Assembly (NCBI RefSeq): GCF_038446955.1
Contig: NZ_CP151803.1
Coordinates: 6,510,001 to 6,574,000, forward strand
Length of the DNA: 64,000 bases
From: Pedobacter sp. FW305-3-2-15-E-R2A2
GTDB lineage: Bacteria > Bacteroidota > Bacteroidia > Sphingobacteriales > Sphingobacteriaceae
Direction of reading: 5' to 3'
A program made the position numbers and the translations under genes. Positions 17,286-25,583 of the stretch are shown in pieces. Numbering within the stretch: position 1 is the first letter of the stretch; every line of letters starts with the position of its first letter. The notes under the pieces were generated by a model. The model had not been told where the DNA came from and made no database searches. It saw nothing but the letters and a program-made list of their open reading frames with translations.

Positions 17286-18257
17286 CTATTTCTTGCGTTC
17301 TGTCGTATAGCGCACCAATTGCTCCAGACCTGTTCTCGCTTCTCCAGGTTCAAAGCTGTGAAGGATCTCGAAAGCTTCCTGCTGATATTGCACCATTTTC
17401 TCATTCGCATAGCGAACCCCTTCTTTGGCATTCACAAAATCAATGATCTCCTGTATTTTTGCAGGCTCATCCTGATGGTTTTTCACCAGATTGATAATTC
17501 TCTTTTTCTCTGCTTTTTCTGATCGGTTTAAAGCATAAATCAAAGGAAGGGTCACTTTCTTTTCTTTAATATCGATCCCTAAAGGTTTTCCGACATCGTC
17601 AGTACCGAAATCGAAAGTGTCGTCTTTGATTTGGAAGGCAATACCAACCTTTTCACCGAACAACCTCATTTTTTCTATGGTTTCTTCATCTGCACCGGCT
17701 GATGCAGCACCACAGGCACAGCAGGAGGCAATTAAGGAAGCGGTCTTCTGACGGATCACATCGAAATAAAGTTCTTCGCTGATGTCCATTTTCCTTACTT
17801 TCTCTATTTGCAATAATTCTCCTTCGCTCATCTGCTTTACCGCTTCAGAAACGATTTGCAGTAAACGGAATTCGCCATTATTCACAGAAAGCAATAAGCC
17901 CTTCGCCAATAAATAATCGCCCACCAAAACAGCGATCTTATTTTTCCATAAAGCATTGATGGAAAAGAAGCCTCTTCTTTCATAAGCATTGTCTACCACA
18001 TCATCATGAACCAGCGTTGCGGTATGTAAAAGCTCTACTAATGCAGCACCTCTATGTGTAGACTCAATGATTCCGCCACAAAGTTTTGCAGCAAAGAAGA
18101 CGAACATCGGACGAATCTGTTTACCCTTTCTTTTAACAATATAATGGGTAATCCTATCCAGCAATGGTGCATCACTATGCATCGAGGCCTTGAATTTTTC
18201 TTCGAAGGCAGCTATGTCGGCGGCTATGGGGAGTTTTATCTGATTTATTCCTGGCAT
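17286..18257 (-). CDS. polyprenyl diphosphate synthase (long-chain trans-isoprenyl)
   Basis: Elongates allylic diphosphates with isopentenyl diphosphate, probably to make the side chain of menaquinone. 323 residues. The first aspartate-rich motif is HDDVVDN and the second is KDDTFDFGTDDVGKP, both intact, with GKQIRPMFVF near the N-terminus as the family's IPP-binding lysine and arginine region. A -7 box (18279-18286) lies 21 nt before the ATG. It is divergent from the alpha/beta hydrolase gene. Product chain length cannot be read from the sequence. Confidence 0.93.
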   Translation of the reverse strand: MPGINQIKLPIAADIAAFEEKFKASMHSDAPLLDRITHYIVKRKGKQIRPMFVFFAAKLCGGIIESTHRGAALVELLHTATLVHDDVVDNAYERRGFFSINALWKNKIAVLVGDYLLAKGLLLSVNNGEFRLLQIVSEAVKQMSEGELLQIEKVRKMDISEELYFDVIRQKTASLIASCCACGAASAGADEETIEKMRLFGEKVGIAFQIKDDTFDFGTDDVGKPLGIDIKEKKVTLPLIYALNRSEKAEKKRIINLVKNHQDEPAKIQEIIDFVNAKEGVRYANEKMVQYQQEAFEILHSFEPGEARTGLEQLVRYTTERKK

Positions 18258-18278
18258 TCAGGTAAAAAAATATGTGTG

Positions 18279-18286
18279 CAAACATA
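18279..18286 (-). promoter_or_regulatory. -7 promoter element TATGTTTG for the polyprenyl synthase gene
   Basis: Read on the minus strand it matches TAnnTTTG, 21 nt before the start codon at 18257. Confidence 0.5.
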
Positions 18287-18329
18287 AATTAAATATCTTT
18301 AAAAGCGTACTTTTAGTAAAAAGTTTAAA

Positions 18330-19322
18330 GTGAAAATAACATTTAAAGTACTTATCGCCGTTATTTTGGTGGCTACCGTAGTATATTTCATGGGTCCGAA
18401 GCCTAAGCATCCCGAATATAACACTGAGATTCCCCCTGTTCCTGACCTCAATCAACTGGAAGATTATGTAAAAAAGATCGAATCCCAGCATAAAGTAAAA
18501 CCGGGTAACGAGGCCGAAATTATCTGGGCGGACTCCGCTTTAAAAAGCCAATCGGAATATGCTGTAGTCTATTTACACGGTTATTCAGCATCTAAGGAAG
18601 AAGGAAATCCTGTACACCTTCATTTAGCGAAAGAAATCAAAGCCAACTTATACCTCGCCCGTCTTGCAGACCATGGTGTGGATACGACCGCTGCAATGGA
18701 ATATTTCACCGCCGACCGTCTCTGGGAAAGCGCCAAACAAGCTATGGAAATTGGAAAGAAACTGGGAAAGAAAATTATTCTTGTCGGCACTTCTACCGGA
18801 GGAACCCTGGCTTTAAAACTGGCTGCAACCTATCCGGATCAGATCAACAGCCTGATACTTATTTCTCCAAATATTGAGATCAATGATAAAATGGCTTTCA
18901 TGCTCAATGCACCATGGGGATTACAGATCGCACGCTTAGCGCTTGGGGGCAAAGAAAGGGTGATCGAAGGAGAGTCTGCCACCTATGAAAAATATTGGTA
19001 CACCCGTTACCGTCTGGAATCTACGGTGCAACTTCAGGAACTGGTAGAAACCAGCATGAATAAACAAACTTTTGGAAAGGTAAAACAACCCGTTCTCCTG
19101 CTTTATTATTATAAAAACGAACAGGAACAGGACCAGACTGTAAAAGTATCTGCAGAACTAAGCATGTTTGATGAGCTCGGTACGCCAAAAGATTTAAAAG
19201 TTAAAACGGCGATCCCTAACGGCGCAAGCCATGTATTGGGTTCTCACATTACTTCCAAAGATATTCCGGCAGTAGAGAAGGCTATAGATAGCTTCACACA
19301 CACCGTATTAAAGATCAATTAG
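18330..19322 (+). CDS. membrane-anchored alpha/beta hydrolase
   Basis: A serine hydrolase of the alpha/beta fold, 330 residues, starting at GTG. An N-terminal hydrophobic anchor (VLIAVILVATVVYFMGP) suggests a periplasm-facing or secreted enzyme. The oxyanion region is YLHGYSASKEEGNP, the nucleophile elbow is GTSTGG, and a late histidine lies in NGASHVLGS. It resembles carboxylesterase or lysophospholipase-type members; the substrate is unknown. The stop overlaps the convergent ypdA-like gene by 4 bp. Confidence 0.87.
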   Translation: MKITFKVLIAVILVATVVYFMGPKPKHPEYNTEIPPVPDLNQLEDYVKKIESQHKVKPGNEAEIIWADSALKSQSEYAVVYLHGYSASKEEGNPVHLHLAKEIKANLYLARLADHGVDTTAAMEYFTADRLWESAKQAMEIGKKLGKKIILVGTSTGGTLALKLAATYPDQINSLILISPNIEINDKMAFMLNAPWGLQIARLALGGKERVIEGESATYEKYWYTRYRLESTVQLQELVETSMNKQTFGKVKQPVLLLYYYKNEQEQDQTVKVSAELSMFDELGTPKDLKVKTAIPNGASHVLGSHITSKDIPAVEKAIDSFTHTVLKIN

Positions 19323-20281
19323 GACTGAGCTGCGATATGGGCAAAGATTTGCTCCGCATGCACCCTACTGTTTTCTATAAACCATTTATGGGTATCCATT
19401 CCACCACAAACTACCCCTGCCAGGTATAAGCCTGGCAGATTGCTTTCCATCGTTTCCGGATCATAGAAAGGCTGACTGCCATCACCCATCTCCACACCCA
19501 ATTTTTTCAGCATGCCAAAATCAGGCTGATAGCCAGTCATGGCGATGACAAAATCATTTTCAATGACCTGTTCCCCTTCCGGAGTTTTAATTCTTACCTG
19601 ATCTGGCGTAATAGACAGCACTTCTGAATTAAAATAAGCGGTGATCTCTCCTTCTTTAATCCTGTTTTCGATGTCAGGCCTTACCCAATACTTCACATAA
19701 GAACCGATCTCTCCGCGACGAATGACCAGAGTTACCTTTGCCCCCTTCCGGTAAGTTTCCAGTGCGGCATCTATGGCAGAATTATTTGCACCGATCACTA
19801 CCACATTCTGAAAAGCATACAAATGCGGGTCTTTATAATAGTGTGTGACCTTAGGCAGCGTTTCTCCGGGGATATCCATCAACAAAGGGATATCATAGAA
19901 TCCTGTAGCAATGATGACCTGCTTTGCTTTATAAGTTGTTTTGGAAGTCCCTACATCAAACAGCCCATCTGCCTCTTTCCTTACTTTCTCTACCCTTTCA
20001 AACAAATGAATATTTAAAGAAAATTTTTCAGCTACTCTCCTGTAATACTCTACGGCTTCATTGCGGTTTGGTTTCGGATTGATGCTCACAAAAGGAACAT
20101 CCCCAATTTCCAAACGCTGGGAAGTCGAGAAGAAGGTCATAAAAACCGGATAGTTGTACAGGCTGTTGACTAAGGCTCCTTTTTCCACGATGACATAACT
20201 CAGCCCGGCCTTTTTCGCTTCAATAGCACAAGCCATACCTATAGGGCCGGCACCGATAATCAGTACATCATAGTCTTTCAT
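19319..20281 (-). CDS. ypdA: YpdA-family FAD-dependent reductase (putative bacillithiol disulfide reductase)
   Basis: A flavoprotein of the YpdA family, which reduces bacillithiol disulfide with NADPH. 320 residues. The FAD-binding motif is at the N-terminus (DVLIIGAGPIGMACAIEAK) and the NADPH-binding motif in the middle (VVVIGANNSAIDAALE). The YpdA-specific segment YNYPVFMTFFSTSQRLEIGD is present, and there is no CxxC dithiol as in thioredoxin reductases. It is 26 bp downstream of a persulfide dioxygenase gene in the same direction. With bshA (43732) and ytxJ (31250) elsewhere in the window this supports a bacillithiol-using organism. Confidence 0.92.
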   Translation of the reverse strand: MKDYDVLIIGAGPIGMACAIEAKKAGLSYVIVEKGALVNSLYNYPVFMTFFSTSQRLEIGDVPFVSINPKPNRNEAVEYYRRVAEKFSLNIHLFERVEKVRKEADGLFDVGTSKTTYKAKQVIIATGFYDIPLLMDIPGETLPKVTHYYKDPHLYAFQNVVVIGANNSAIDAALETYRKGAKVTLVIRRGEIGSYVKYWVRPDIENRIKEGEITAYFNSEVLSITPDQVRIKTPEGEQVIENDFVIAMTGYQPDFGMLKKLGVEMGDGSQPFYDPETMESNLPGLYLAGVVCGGMDTHKWFIENSRVHAEQIFAHIAAQS

Positions 20282-20307
20282 TAATTTTCTTATGTTTTTA
20301 TGTGCGG

Positions 20308-21723
20308 TTAAGACTTCATTGCTTTTGAAGGACAGGCAAAGTCTGTGCGTTTCAAACCCGTAGATTTAATCGCTCCATAACCACCCGCAATATCAATTAC
20401 ATTTTCTACGCCACGTGCTTTTAGAATCGAAGCCGCAATCATAGATCGGTAGCCCCCTGCGCAATGGATATAGTAAGTCTCCTTATGGTCAATTTCATTG
20501 GTCCAGTCGTTGATATAATCCAATGGACGTGTCAACGTTTGTTCCAGGTGTTCAGCTTCATATTCGCCAGGTTTACGAACATCCAGTGCATGAATATTTT
20601 CATTATTACTCAATACCTGTTCAAATTCCGATGCAGAAATAGACGTAATGGTATCCAAGTCTTTGCCTGCAGATTGCCACAGGACAATTCCATCAGATAA
20701 GAAGCCTATGGTATTGTCGTACCCTACCCTTGCCAGACGAGTAATGGCCTCTTCTTCTTTTCCTGTTTCACAAACCAATAATAGAGGTTGTTTTAAATCG
20801 GTGATCAACGCACCTACCCAAGGGGCAAACTGTCCGTTAAGACCAATATTTACCGAGGAAGGAATAAAGCCTTTAGCGAAAACCTGTGGATCTCTGGTAT
20901 CGAGGATTACCGCTCCGGTAAGGTTGGCCATGGCTTCAAACTCATCAGGTGATAAAGGAGTCAGGCCTTTCTCATAGACTTCGTCAAAACTTTCATAGCC
21001 ATGTCTATTCATCGCCGCATTCTTGGCAAAATATTGTGGTGGAGGTAAAATGCCTTCCGTTACTTCTTTTATAAACTGCTCCTTTGTCGCCGCTTTCAAC
21101 GCATAATTCACCTCTTTTTGATGTCCCAGCGTATCAAACGTCTCTTTACTCATATTTTTACCACAGGCAGAGCCCGCTCCATGAGCAGGATAAACCAGGA
21201 TATCATCCGGAAGGGTCAAAATCTTATTTTGTAAGGAATCATATAAAGTAGCCGCCATGTCTTCCATCGTCAGCTCTCCTTTTTGGGCCAGATCGGGACG
21301 GCCAACATCCCCGATAAACAAGGTATCCCCTGTAAAAATACAATATGCTTTACCATTCTCGTCCGTTAACAGATAGGTCGTAGATTCCGGCGTATGGCCT
21401 GGTGTATGTAAAGTGGTAATAATCAGCACGCCGATCTTAAATTGTTCTCCGTCTTTCGCAATCAGCGACCTGAAAGTGGTCTGAGCAGTCGGTCCGTAGA
21501 CAATCTCAGCTCCTGATTTTTCGGCAAGGTCCACATGTCCGGACACGAAATCAGCATGGAAATGAGTTTCAAAAATATACTTTATTGTTGCATTGTCTTT
21601 TTGCGCACGTTTCAGGTAAGGTGCAACCTCACGCAAAGGATCAATGATTGCTGCTTCGCCGTTACTCTCTATGTAATAAGCCGCTTCTGCTAAACAACCT
21701 GTATATATCTGCTCTATCTTCAT
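20308..21723 (-). CDS. CstB-like persulfide dioxygenase fused to two rhodanese domains
   Basis: A 471-residue fusion enzyme likely to oxidise low-molecular-weight persulfides to sulfite or thiosulfate. The N-terminal metallo-beta-lactamase domain has THFHADFVSGH, HTPGHTPES and FTGDTLFIGDVGRPDL, the ETHE1-type dioxygenase set. A first rhodanese-like domain (about 260-350) has an unusual loop, CETGKEEEA, and the last one has the normal active loop, CAGGYRS. The order MBL, atypical rhodanese, rhodanese is that of CstB, which works with bacillithiol or CoA persulfide. The ATG at 21723 is preferred over a TTG at 21750 because that codon overlaps the -7 box. The ypdA-like gene follows. Confidence 0.9.
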   Translation of the reverse strand: MKIEQIYTGCLAEAAYYIESNGEAAIIDPLREVAPYLKRAQKDNATIKYIFETHFHADFVSGHVDLAEKSGAEIVYGPTAQTTFRSLIAKDGEQFKIGVLIITTLHTPGHTPESTTYLLTDENGKAYCIFTGDTLFIGDVGRPDLAQKGELTMEDMAATLYDSLQNKILTLPDDILVYPAHGAGSACGKNMSKETFDTLGHQKEVNYALKAATKEQFIKEVTEGILPPPQYFAKNAAMNRHGYESFDEVYEKGLTPLSPDEFEAMANLTGAVILDTRDPQVFAKGFIPSSVNIGLNGQFAPWVGALITDLKQPLLLVCETGKEEEAITRLARVGYDNTIGFLSDGIVLWQSAGKDLDTITSISASEFEQVLSNNENIHALDVRKPGEYEAEHLEQTLTRPLDYINDWTNEIDHKETYYIHCAGGYRSMIAASILKARGVENVIDIAGGYGAIKSTGLKRTDFACPSKAMKS

Positions 21724-21747
21724 TCTTGTATTTATGCTATTGAAATA

Positions 21748-21779
21748 CAAAATTAAGGTTATAATTGAAGTACCGCAAA
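21748..21779 (-). promoter_or_regulatory. promoter TTTG-N20-TAATTTTG for the persulfide dioxygenase gene
   Basis: On the minus strand a -33 TTTG (21779-21776) and a -7 TAATTTTG (21755-21748) are 20 bp apart, matching the Bacteroidota consensus. The ATG follows 24 nt later. Confidence 0.65.
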
Positions 21780-21820
21780 TATTCCCTTATTAATGACATA
21801 ACTATAGGGAAAGGAACGGA

Positions 21821-22480
21821 TCATAAAGATCTGGCAAGCCGGAAACCAAGGTCATCAATTTTGAATGAAGTCGGGTGACTACGTCTTCGGTTTGTGGCCA
21901 GACACCCCCTTGCCTCATCACACCAACCACCTCCGCGAAAAATACGGTAGGAACCGTAAACCTCTTCATCATAGATATCCGAGCACCATTCCCACACATT
22001 CCCCAACATGTCATATAAGCCCCAGGCATTTGGAATTTTTGTACCAACCTCATGAGTGCTATTTTGGGAATTCCCCTTATACCAGGCAATTTCGTCAAGG
22101 TCACCATACCTTACTTCCGATGCTCCAGCCTTACAGGCATACTCCCATTCAGCCTCTAACGGAAGCCGATAGCCATTGGCCTTCAAATCAAAACGAATAT
22201 CATCATCGATGAGGTAACATTCGTTGAGTCCGGATTTTCGGGAAAGCAGGTTGCAGAAAGTAATCGCATCTTTCCAGGTTACTTGTTCCACAGGATTTTT
22301 ATCCCCCTCAAAGAAAGACGGAGATTCTTTTGTAATGGAGAAATACAGGTCTTGAGTTACCGGATATCTGCCAATCAGGAAAGGATCAATTTTCACTGTC
22401 CATTCCCTTTTGATCCTATCGTCCCGCAATACAATTTCCCCGGCGGAAATTGCAACCAGTAAATCCTTATCGATTTCCAT
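21821..22480 (-). CDS. SUMF1/formylglycine-generating-enzyme-fold protein
   Basis: A 219-residue protein of the FGE-sulfatase (C-type-lectin-like) family. Family signatures are GRYPVTQDLYFSI, NPVEQVTWKDAITFCNLLS, YRLPLEAEWEYACKAG, WGLYDMLGNVWEWC and DLGFRLARS. True formylglycine-generating enzymes need two cysteines about five residues apart in the GGSW loop; here the loop is GGGWCDEARGC with a one-residue longer spacing, so catalytic FGE activity is doubtful. No signal peptide and no sulfatase gene are nearby. Only 1 bp separates it from the asparaginase gene upstream, so they are probably co-transcribed. Confidence 0.87.
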   Translation of the reverse strand: MEIDKDLLVAISAGEIVLRDDRIKREWTVKIDPFLIGRYPVTQDLYFSITKESPSFFEGDKNPVEQVTWKDAITFCNLLSRKSGLNECYLIDDDIRFDLKANGYRLPLEAEWEYACKAGASEVRYGDLDEIAWYKGNSQNSTHEVGTKIPNAWGLYDMLGNVWEWCSDIYDEEVYGSYRIFRGGGWCDEARGCLATNRRRSHPTSFKIDDLGFRLARSL

Positions 22481-22481
22481 C

Positions 22482-23501
22482 CTAACTGGCCGTCAGCTCT
22501 CCTCTTAAAGATTGTTCCATTAAAATGGCAACTTCTTCATTTGGCAAGCCCTGTCCCATCAGGTACATCAATTTAGTAATAGTGGCTTCAAACGTAGTAT
22601 CATAGCCACTAATGACTCCCATTTGCTGAAGTTTCTTACTCGTTTCATATTTACCTAACTCCACAGAACCTCTTTTGCATTGGGTAATGTCGATGATCAG
22701 CTTACCGCTATTAACGGCATCCTGTAAACTGGAAATGAACCATTCGGCAGTTGTTGTATTTCCGGAACCAAACGTTTCGAGCACGATGGCATCTACACCT
22801 GATTTGGTAATCGCATGAACCGCCTGAGATGAAATTCCAGGATAAAGCTTTAACACGCCGATATTTGAATTGAAGCTGGTATGTACCTTAAGCGCTTCAG
22901 TAGGTTGTTTTGCAATGTAATTTTTAAAGAAAGACAGGTGTACCCCTGCTTCTGCCAGAATCGGATAATTGGGGGAACGGAAGGCTTCAAATTTCTCAGA
23001 ATTGTATTTAATGGACCTGTTGCCGCGAAACAATTGATAATCGAAATAAATACATACTTCCGGAACCATTGCCTTTCCCTGTTTTTTCATGGCTGCTATT
23101 TCCAGCGCCGTAATCAGGTTTTCTTTTGCATCTGTTCTGATTTCCCCTATTGGCAATTGGGATCCGGTAAGGATGACTGGTTTAGAGAGATTTTCCAACA
23201 TAAAGCTCAATGCAGATGCGGTAAAGGACATGGTGTCTGAACCATGTAGCACTACAAATCCATCAAACTCTTCATATTTATCCTGAATTAGCTTCGCCAA
23301 TTGCTCCCAAATCAGAGGATCCATATTAGAAGAATCAAGAATGGGATCAAAAGAATACACCGAAAGGTCATAATTTAACCTGGCCAGTTCGGGTACATTT
23401 TGTTGAATTTGTTCGAAGTTAAAAGGAATAAGGACACCGGTTTTAGGGTCGTTTACCATCCCTATGGTTCCACCGGTGTAGATGATCAGTATTTTGGTCA
23501 T
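22482..23501 (-). CDS. ansA: type I (cytoplasmic) L-asparaginase
   Basis: Hydrolyses L-asparagine to aspartate and ammonia. 339 residues, the usual size. The first catalytic threonine is in IIYTGGTIGM, and the second catalytic motif is VLHGSDTMSFTASAL. There is no signal peptide, in line with a cytoplasmic type I enzyme. It lies 3 bp after tatD and 1 bp before the SUMF1-like gene, all on the minus strand, forming a tight three-gene operon. Confidence 0.93.
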   Translation of the reverse strand: MTKILIIYTGGTIGMVNDPKTGVLIPFNFEQIQQNVPELARLNYDLSVYSFDPILDSSNMDPLIWEQLAKLIQDKYEEFDGFVVLHGSDTMSFTASALSFMLENLSKPVILTGSQLPIGEIRTDAKENLITALEIAAMKKQGKAMVPEVCIYFDYQLFRGNRSIKYNSEKFEAFRSPNYPILAEAGVHLSFFKNYIAKQPTEALKVHTSFNSNIGVLKLYPGISSQAVHAITKSGVDAIVLETFGSGNTTTAEWFISSLQDAVNSGKLIIDITQCKRGSVELGKYETSKKLQQMGVISGYDTTFEATITKLMYLMGQGLPNEEVAILMEQSLRGELTAS

Positions 23502-23504
23502 TGA

Positions 23505-24272
23505 TTAAATATTAAAGATGCTCCTGGAATTTGCTGTGGTTACTTCAGCAATTTCCTCTATATTGGTCTGGTAAATATCTGCTAATTTCCCGGCAATATG
23601 AACAAGATAACTGCTTTCATTTGGTTTCCCGCGGAAGGGAACTGGAGCGAGGTAAGGAGAATCCGTCTCTAAAACCAGGTTTGCCAATGGAATATCTTTC
23701 AACACTTCATCAAGGCCTGCTTTTTTATAGGTAACCACGCCACCAATTCCTAGATAAAACCCAAGGTCAATGGCTTTTCTGGCTTGTTCCAGATTACCCG
23801 TAAAGCAGTGCAGAATTCCTCTTAACTTATCGTCTTTCTCTTTTTCCAGGATCTCAAAGATCTCGTCAAAAGCCTCACGACAATGGATAACGATGGGTAG
23901 ATTAAGATCCTTTGCCCATTTAATTTGCTCAGAAAAGGCAATTTGCTGAATCTCTAAAGTGGTTTTATCCCAATGAAGGTCAATGCCGATTTCACCAATG
24001 GCATAGATCTCCCGGTCTACAATGCTTTCACAAATCTCGTCCAGCACCAATTCATAATCTTCTTTTACATCGCATGGATGTAAACCCGCCATAGCAAAAC
24101 AATGACCAGGGTATCTTTTAACCAGGTCATCAATTTTTGCGATCGAAGCAATATCAACGTTGGGTAAGAACAAACGTTCTACTTTGTTATCAAAGCAACG
24201 TTGCATCAATAGCTCCAGTTTTTCAGGGTCTGTCTCGTAATAAAGGTGGGTATGGGTATCCGTAAAAAGCAT
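23505..24272 (-). CDS. TatD-family metal-dependent DNase/hydrolase
   Basis: A TatD-family TIM-barrel hydrolase of 255 residues, probably a 3'-5' exonuclease-type enzyme. Metal-binding motifs are visible: FTDTHTHL near the N-terminus, GLHPCD, GEIGIDLHWD, VIHCREAFDE, LHCFTGN and ETDSPYLAP. An ORF start 66 bp upstream is rejected because it would extend into the terminator hairpin of the upstream FKBP gene; MLFTDTHTH at 24272 is the normal beginning. First gene of the tatD-ansA-SUMF1 operon. Confidence 0.92.
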   Translation of the reverse strand: MLFTDTHTHLYYETDPEKLELLMQRCFDNKVERLFLPNVDIASIAKIDDLVKRYPGHCFAMAGLHPCDVKEDYELVLDEICESIVDREIYAIGEIGIDLHWDKTTLEIQQIAFSEQIKWAKDLNLPIVIHCREAFDEIFEILEKEKDDKLRGILHCFTGNLEQARKAIDLGFYLGIGGVVTYKKAGLDEVLKDIPLANLVLETDSPYLAPVPFRGKPNESSYLVHIAGKLADIYQTNIEEIAEVTTANSRSIFNI

Positions 24273-24285
24273 GGACAAAGTTAAT

Positions 24286-24319
24286 AAAAAAACCCTGTCC
24301 GGAATATCCGGACAGGGTT
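24286..24319 (-). terminator. rho-independent terminator of the FKBP lipoprotein gene
   Basis: A perfect 13-bp inverted repeat, AACCCTGTCCGGA (24291-24303) and its complement (24307-24319), has a 3-nt loop. On the minus strand it ends in a run of seven T residues. It lies between the FKBP stop (24379) and the tatD start (24272). Confidence 0.92.
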
Positions 24320-24378
24320 GGAATTTTATGGGTAACACCCGGTCATGCTTTCAGACCATGATGTTCCTTTTTATTTTG

Positions 24379-25416
24379 TTAGTGTTTGTGACCTTCATGT
24401 CCTGCTGCTGGTGCAGTTGCCGGAGCTGTGGTTACCGGAGCAATGGTAGCACCTGCTACACCTGCCGGAGCAGCTTTAGGTTTTTTGATGTCAGATAATT
24501 CAACTTCAAATACCAATGGAGAGAAAGGACTGATACCGCCTTGTTGCATACCACCTTCACCATAAGCAAGGTTTGAAGGAATGATCAACGTCATTTTTCC
24601 ACCTTTACCAATTAATTTTAAGCCTTCATCAAATCCTGGGATTGCACGACCTAAAGTGATCGGACGAGGACCGTAAGTAGCCATCGGATTGTGTTTACCT
24701 GATTCTTTAGCAATTTTCTCATCACTGGTATCAAACACGTTGTCTTTACCGTTAGATTTTTTAGTCGTTAATTTACCAGTATAGTTTACCATCATGGTAT
24801 CACCTAAAACAGGTTTTTCTGCATTACCTGGTTTGCTGATCACATATTGTAAACCTGATGCAGTAGTTACTGTTTTAAGGTTGTTATCAGCGATGTATTT
24901 TTTGATTTTTCCTGCTTCAGCACCTTTCAATCTTTCGATGTTTGCTTTGTAGTCTTTTTCAAAGAAATCTCTTGCTTTTTTCTGGAAAGTAGAGTCAGCT
25001 TCACCTTTACCTTTTTGCAGTACTTTTTCTACTTTAATTGTAAATACAAGGTATTTATCTTTTGTATTTGCTGGTTTTGGTTGTCCTGAATATTTAGCAA
25101 CAGTATCTAAATCTAATTTGAATGTTGCACTATCGCCTTCTCCAAATAGAGTCAACACATCATTCATATCACCAGCATATACTTTTTTCTGAACAGGGAA
25201 CACCTGAGGTGCATCCATATCCCAAGTATTAACAGTTACCGAATCTTTTTCCGTTTTCTGGATAAAGTTCAATTTAACGATATCGCCTTCTTTGATTTTA
25301 TCTTTACCGCCATCTTTGTGGATGGTGTACATCAAACCTCCCGGGCCTTTTTTGTATTGGTTACAAGCAGCTAATCCAAGTGTGGCTGCGAAAAGAATTA
25401 CTATACCTTTCTTCAT
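24379..25416 (-). CDS. FKBP-type peptidyl-prolyl isomerase lipoprotein with His-rich tail
   Basis: A 345-residue exported prolyl isomerase. The lipoprotein signal ends in LAAC (Cys18). Residues 20-185 form an N-terminal region with a first FKBP-like half (KDGGKDKIKEGDIVKLNFIQ), and the canonical FKBP domain follows at about 195-315 (GDTMMVNYTGKL; RPITLGRAIPGFDEGLKLIG; SNLAYGEGGMQQGGISP; LVFEVEL). The C-terminus is a low-complexity Ala/Pro/Thr stretch ending HEGHKH, which could bind metal. Its role is likely folding of outer membrane or periplasmic proteins. A 53-bp tandem repeat lies directly upstream. Confidence 0.92.
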   Translation of the reverse strand: MKKGIVILFAATLGLAACNQYKKGPGGLMYTIHKDGGKDKIKEGDIVKLNFIQKTEKDSVTVNTWDMDAPQVFPVQKKVYAGDMNDVLTLFGEGDSATFKLDLDTVAKYSGQPKPANTKDKYLVFTIKVEKVLQKGKGEADSTFQKKARDFFEKDYKANIERLKGAEAGKIKKYIADNNLKTVTTASGLQYVISKPGNAEKPVLGDTMMVNYTGKLTTKKSNGKDNVFDTSDEKIAKESGKHNPMATYGPRPITLGRAIPGFDEGLKLIGKGGKMTLIIPSNLAYGEGGMQQGGISPFSPLVFEVELSDIKKPKAAPAGVAGATIAPVTTAPATAPAAGHEGHKH

Positions 25417-25434
25417 GTGGTTTTTAAATTATTT

Positions 25435-25561
25435 TTTTTCGTTTTATGTTTATTTTTCTTTCAGCGGTACTCAAGAGGGCTCCGCCGTTTTTCGTTTTAT
25501 GTTTATTTTTCTTTCAGCGGTACTCAAGAGGGCTCCGCCGTTTTTCGTTTTATGTTTATTT
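25435..25561. repeat. 53-bp tandem repeat, about 2.4 copies, upstream of the FKBP gene
   Basis: Two identical 53-bp units (25441-25493 and 25494-25546) are followed by 15 bp of a third copy and preceded by 6 matching bases. Each unit begins GTTTTATGTTTATTTTTC and ends with a GC-rich part, GCGGTACTCAAGAGGGCTCC. It lies between the nrnA stop (25584) and the FKBP start (25416), so it duplicates part of that gene's leader or promoter region. Perfect identity indicates a recent event. Confidence 0.93.
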
Positions 25562-25583
25562 GCTACTAAAAGAACGATATCTT

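Noticed and set aside
21821-22480. Reading the SUMF1-like protein as a true formylglycine-generating enzyme
   Set aside because: The cysteine spacing in GGGWCDEARGC differs from the active enzyme and no sulfatase gene is nearby.
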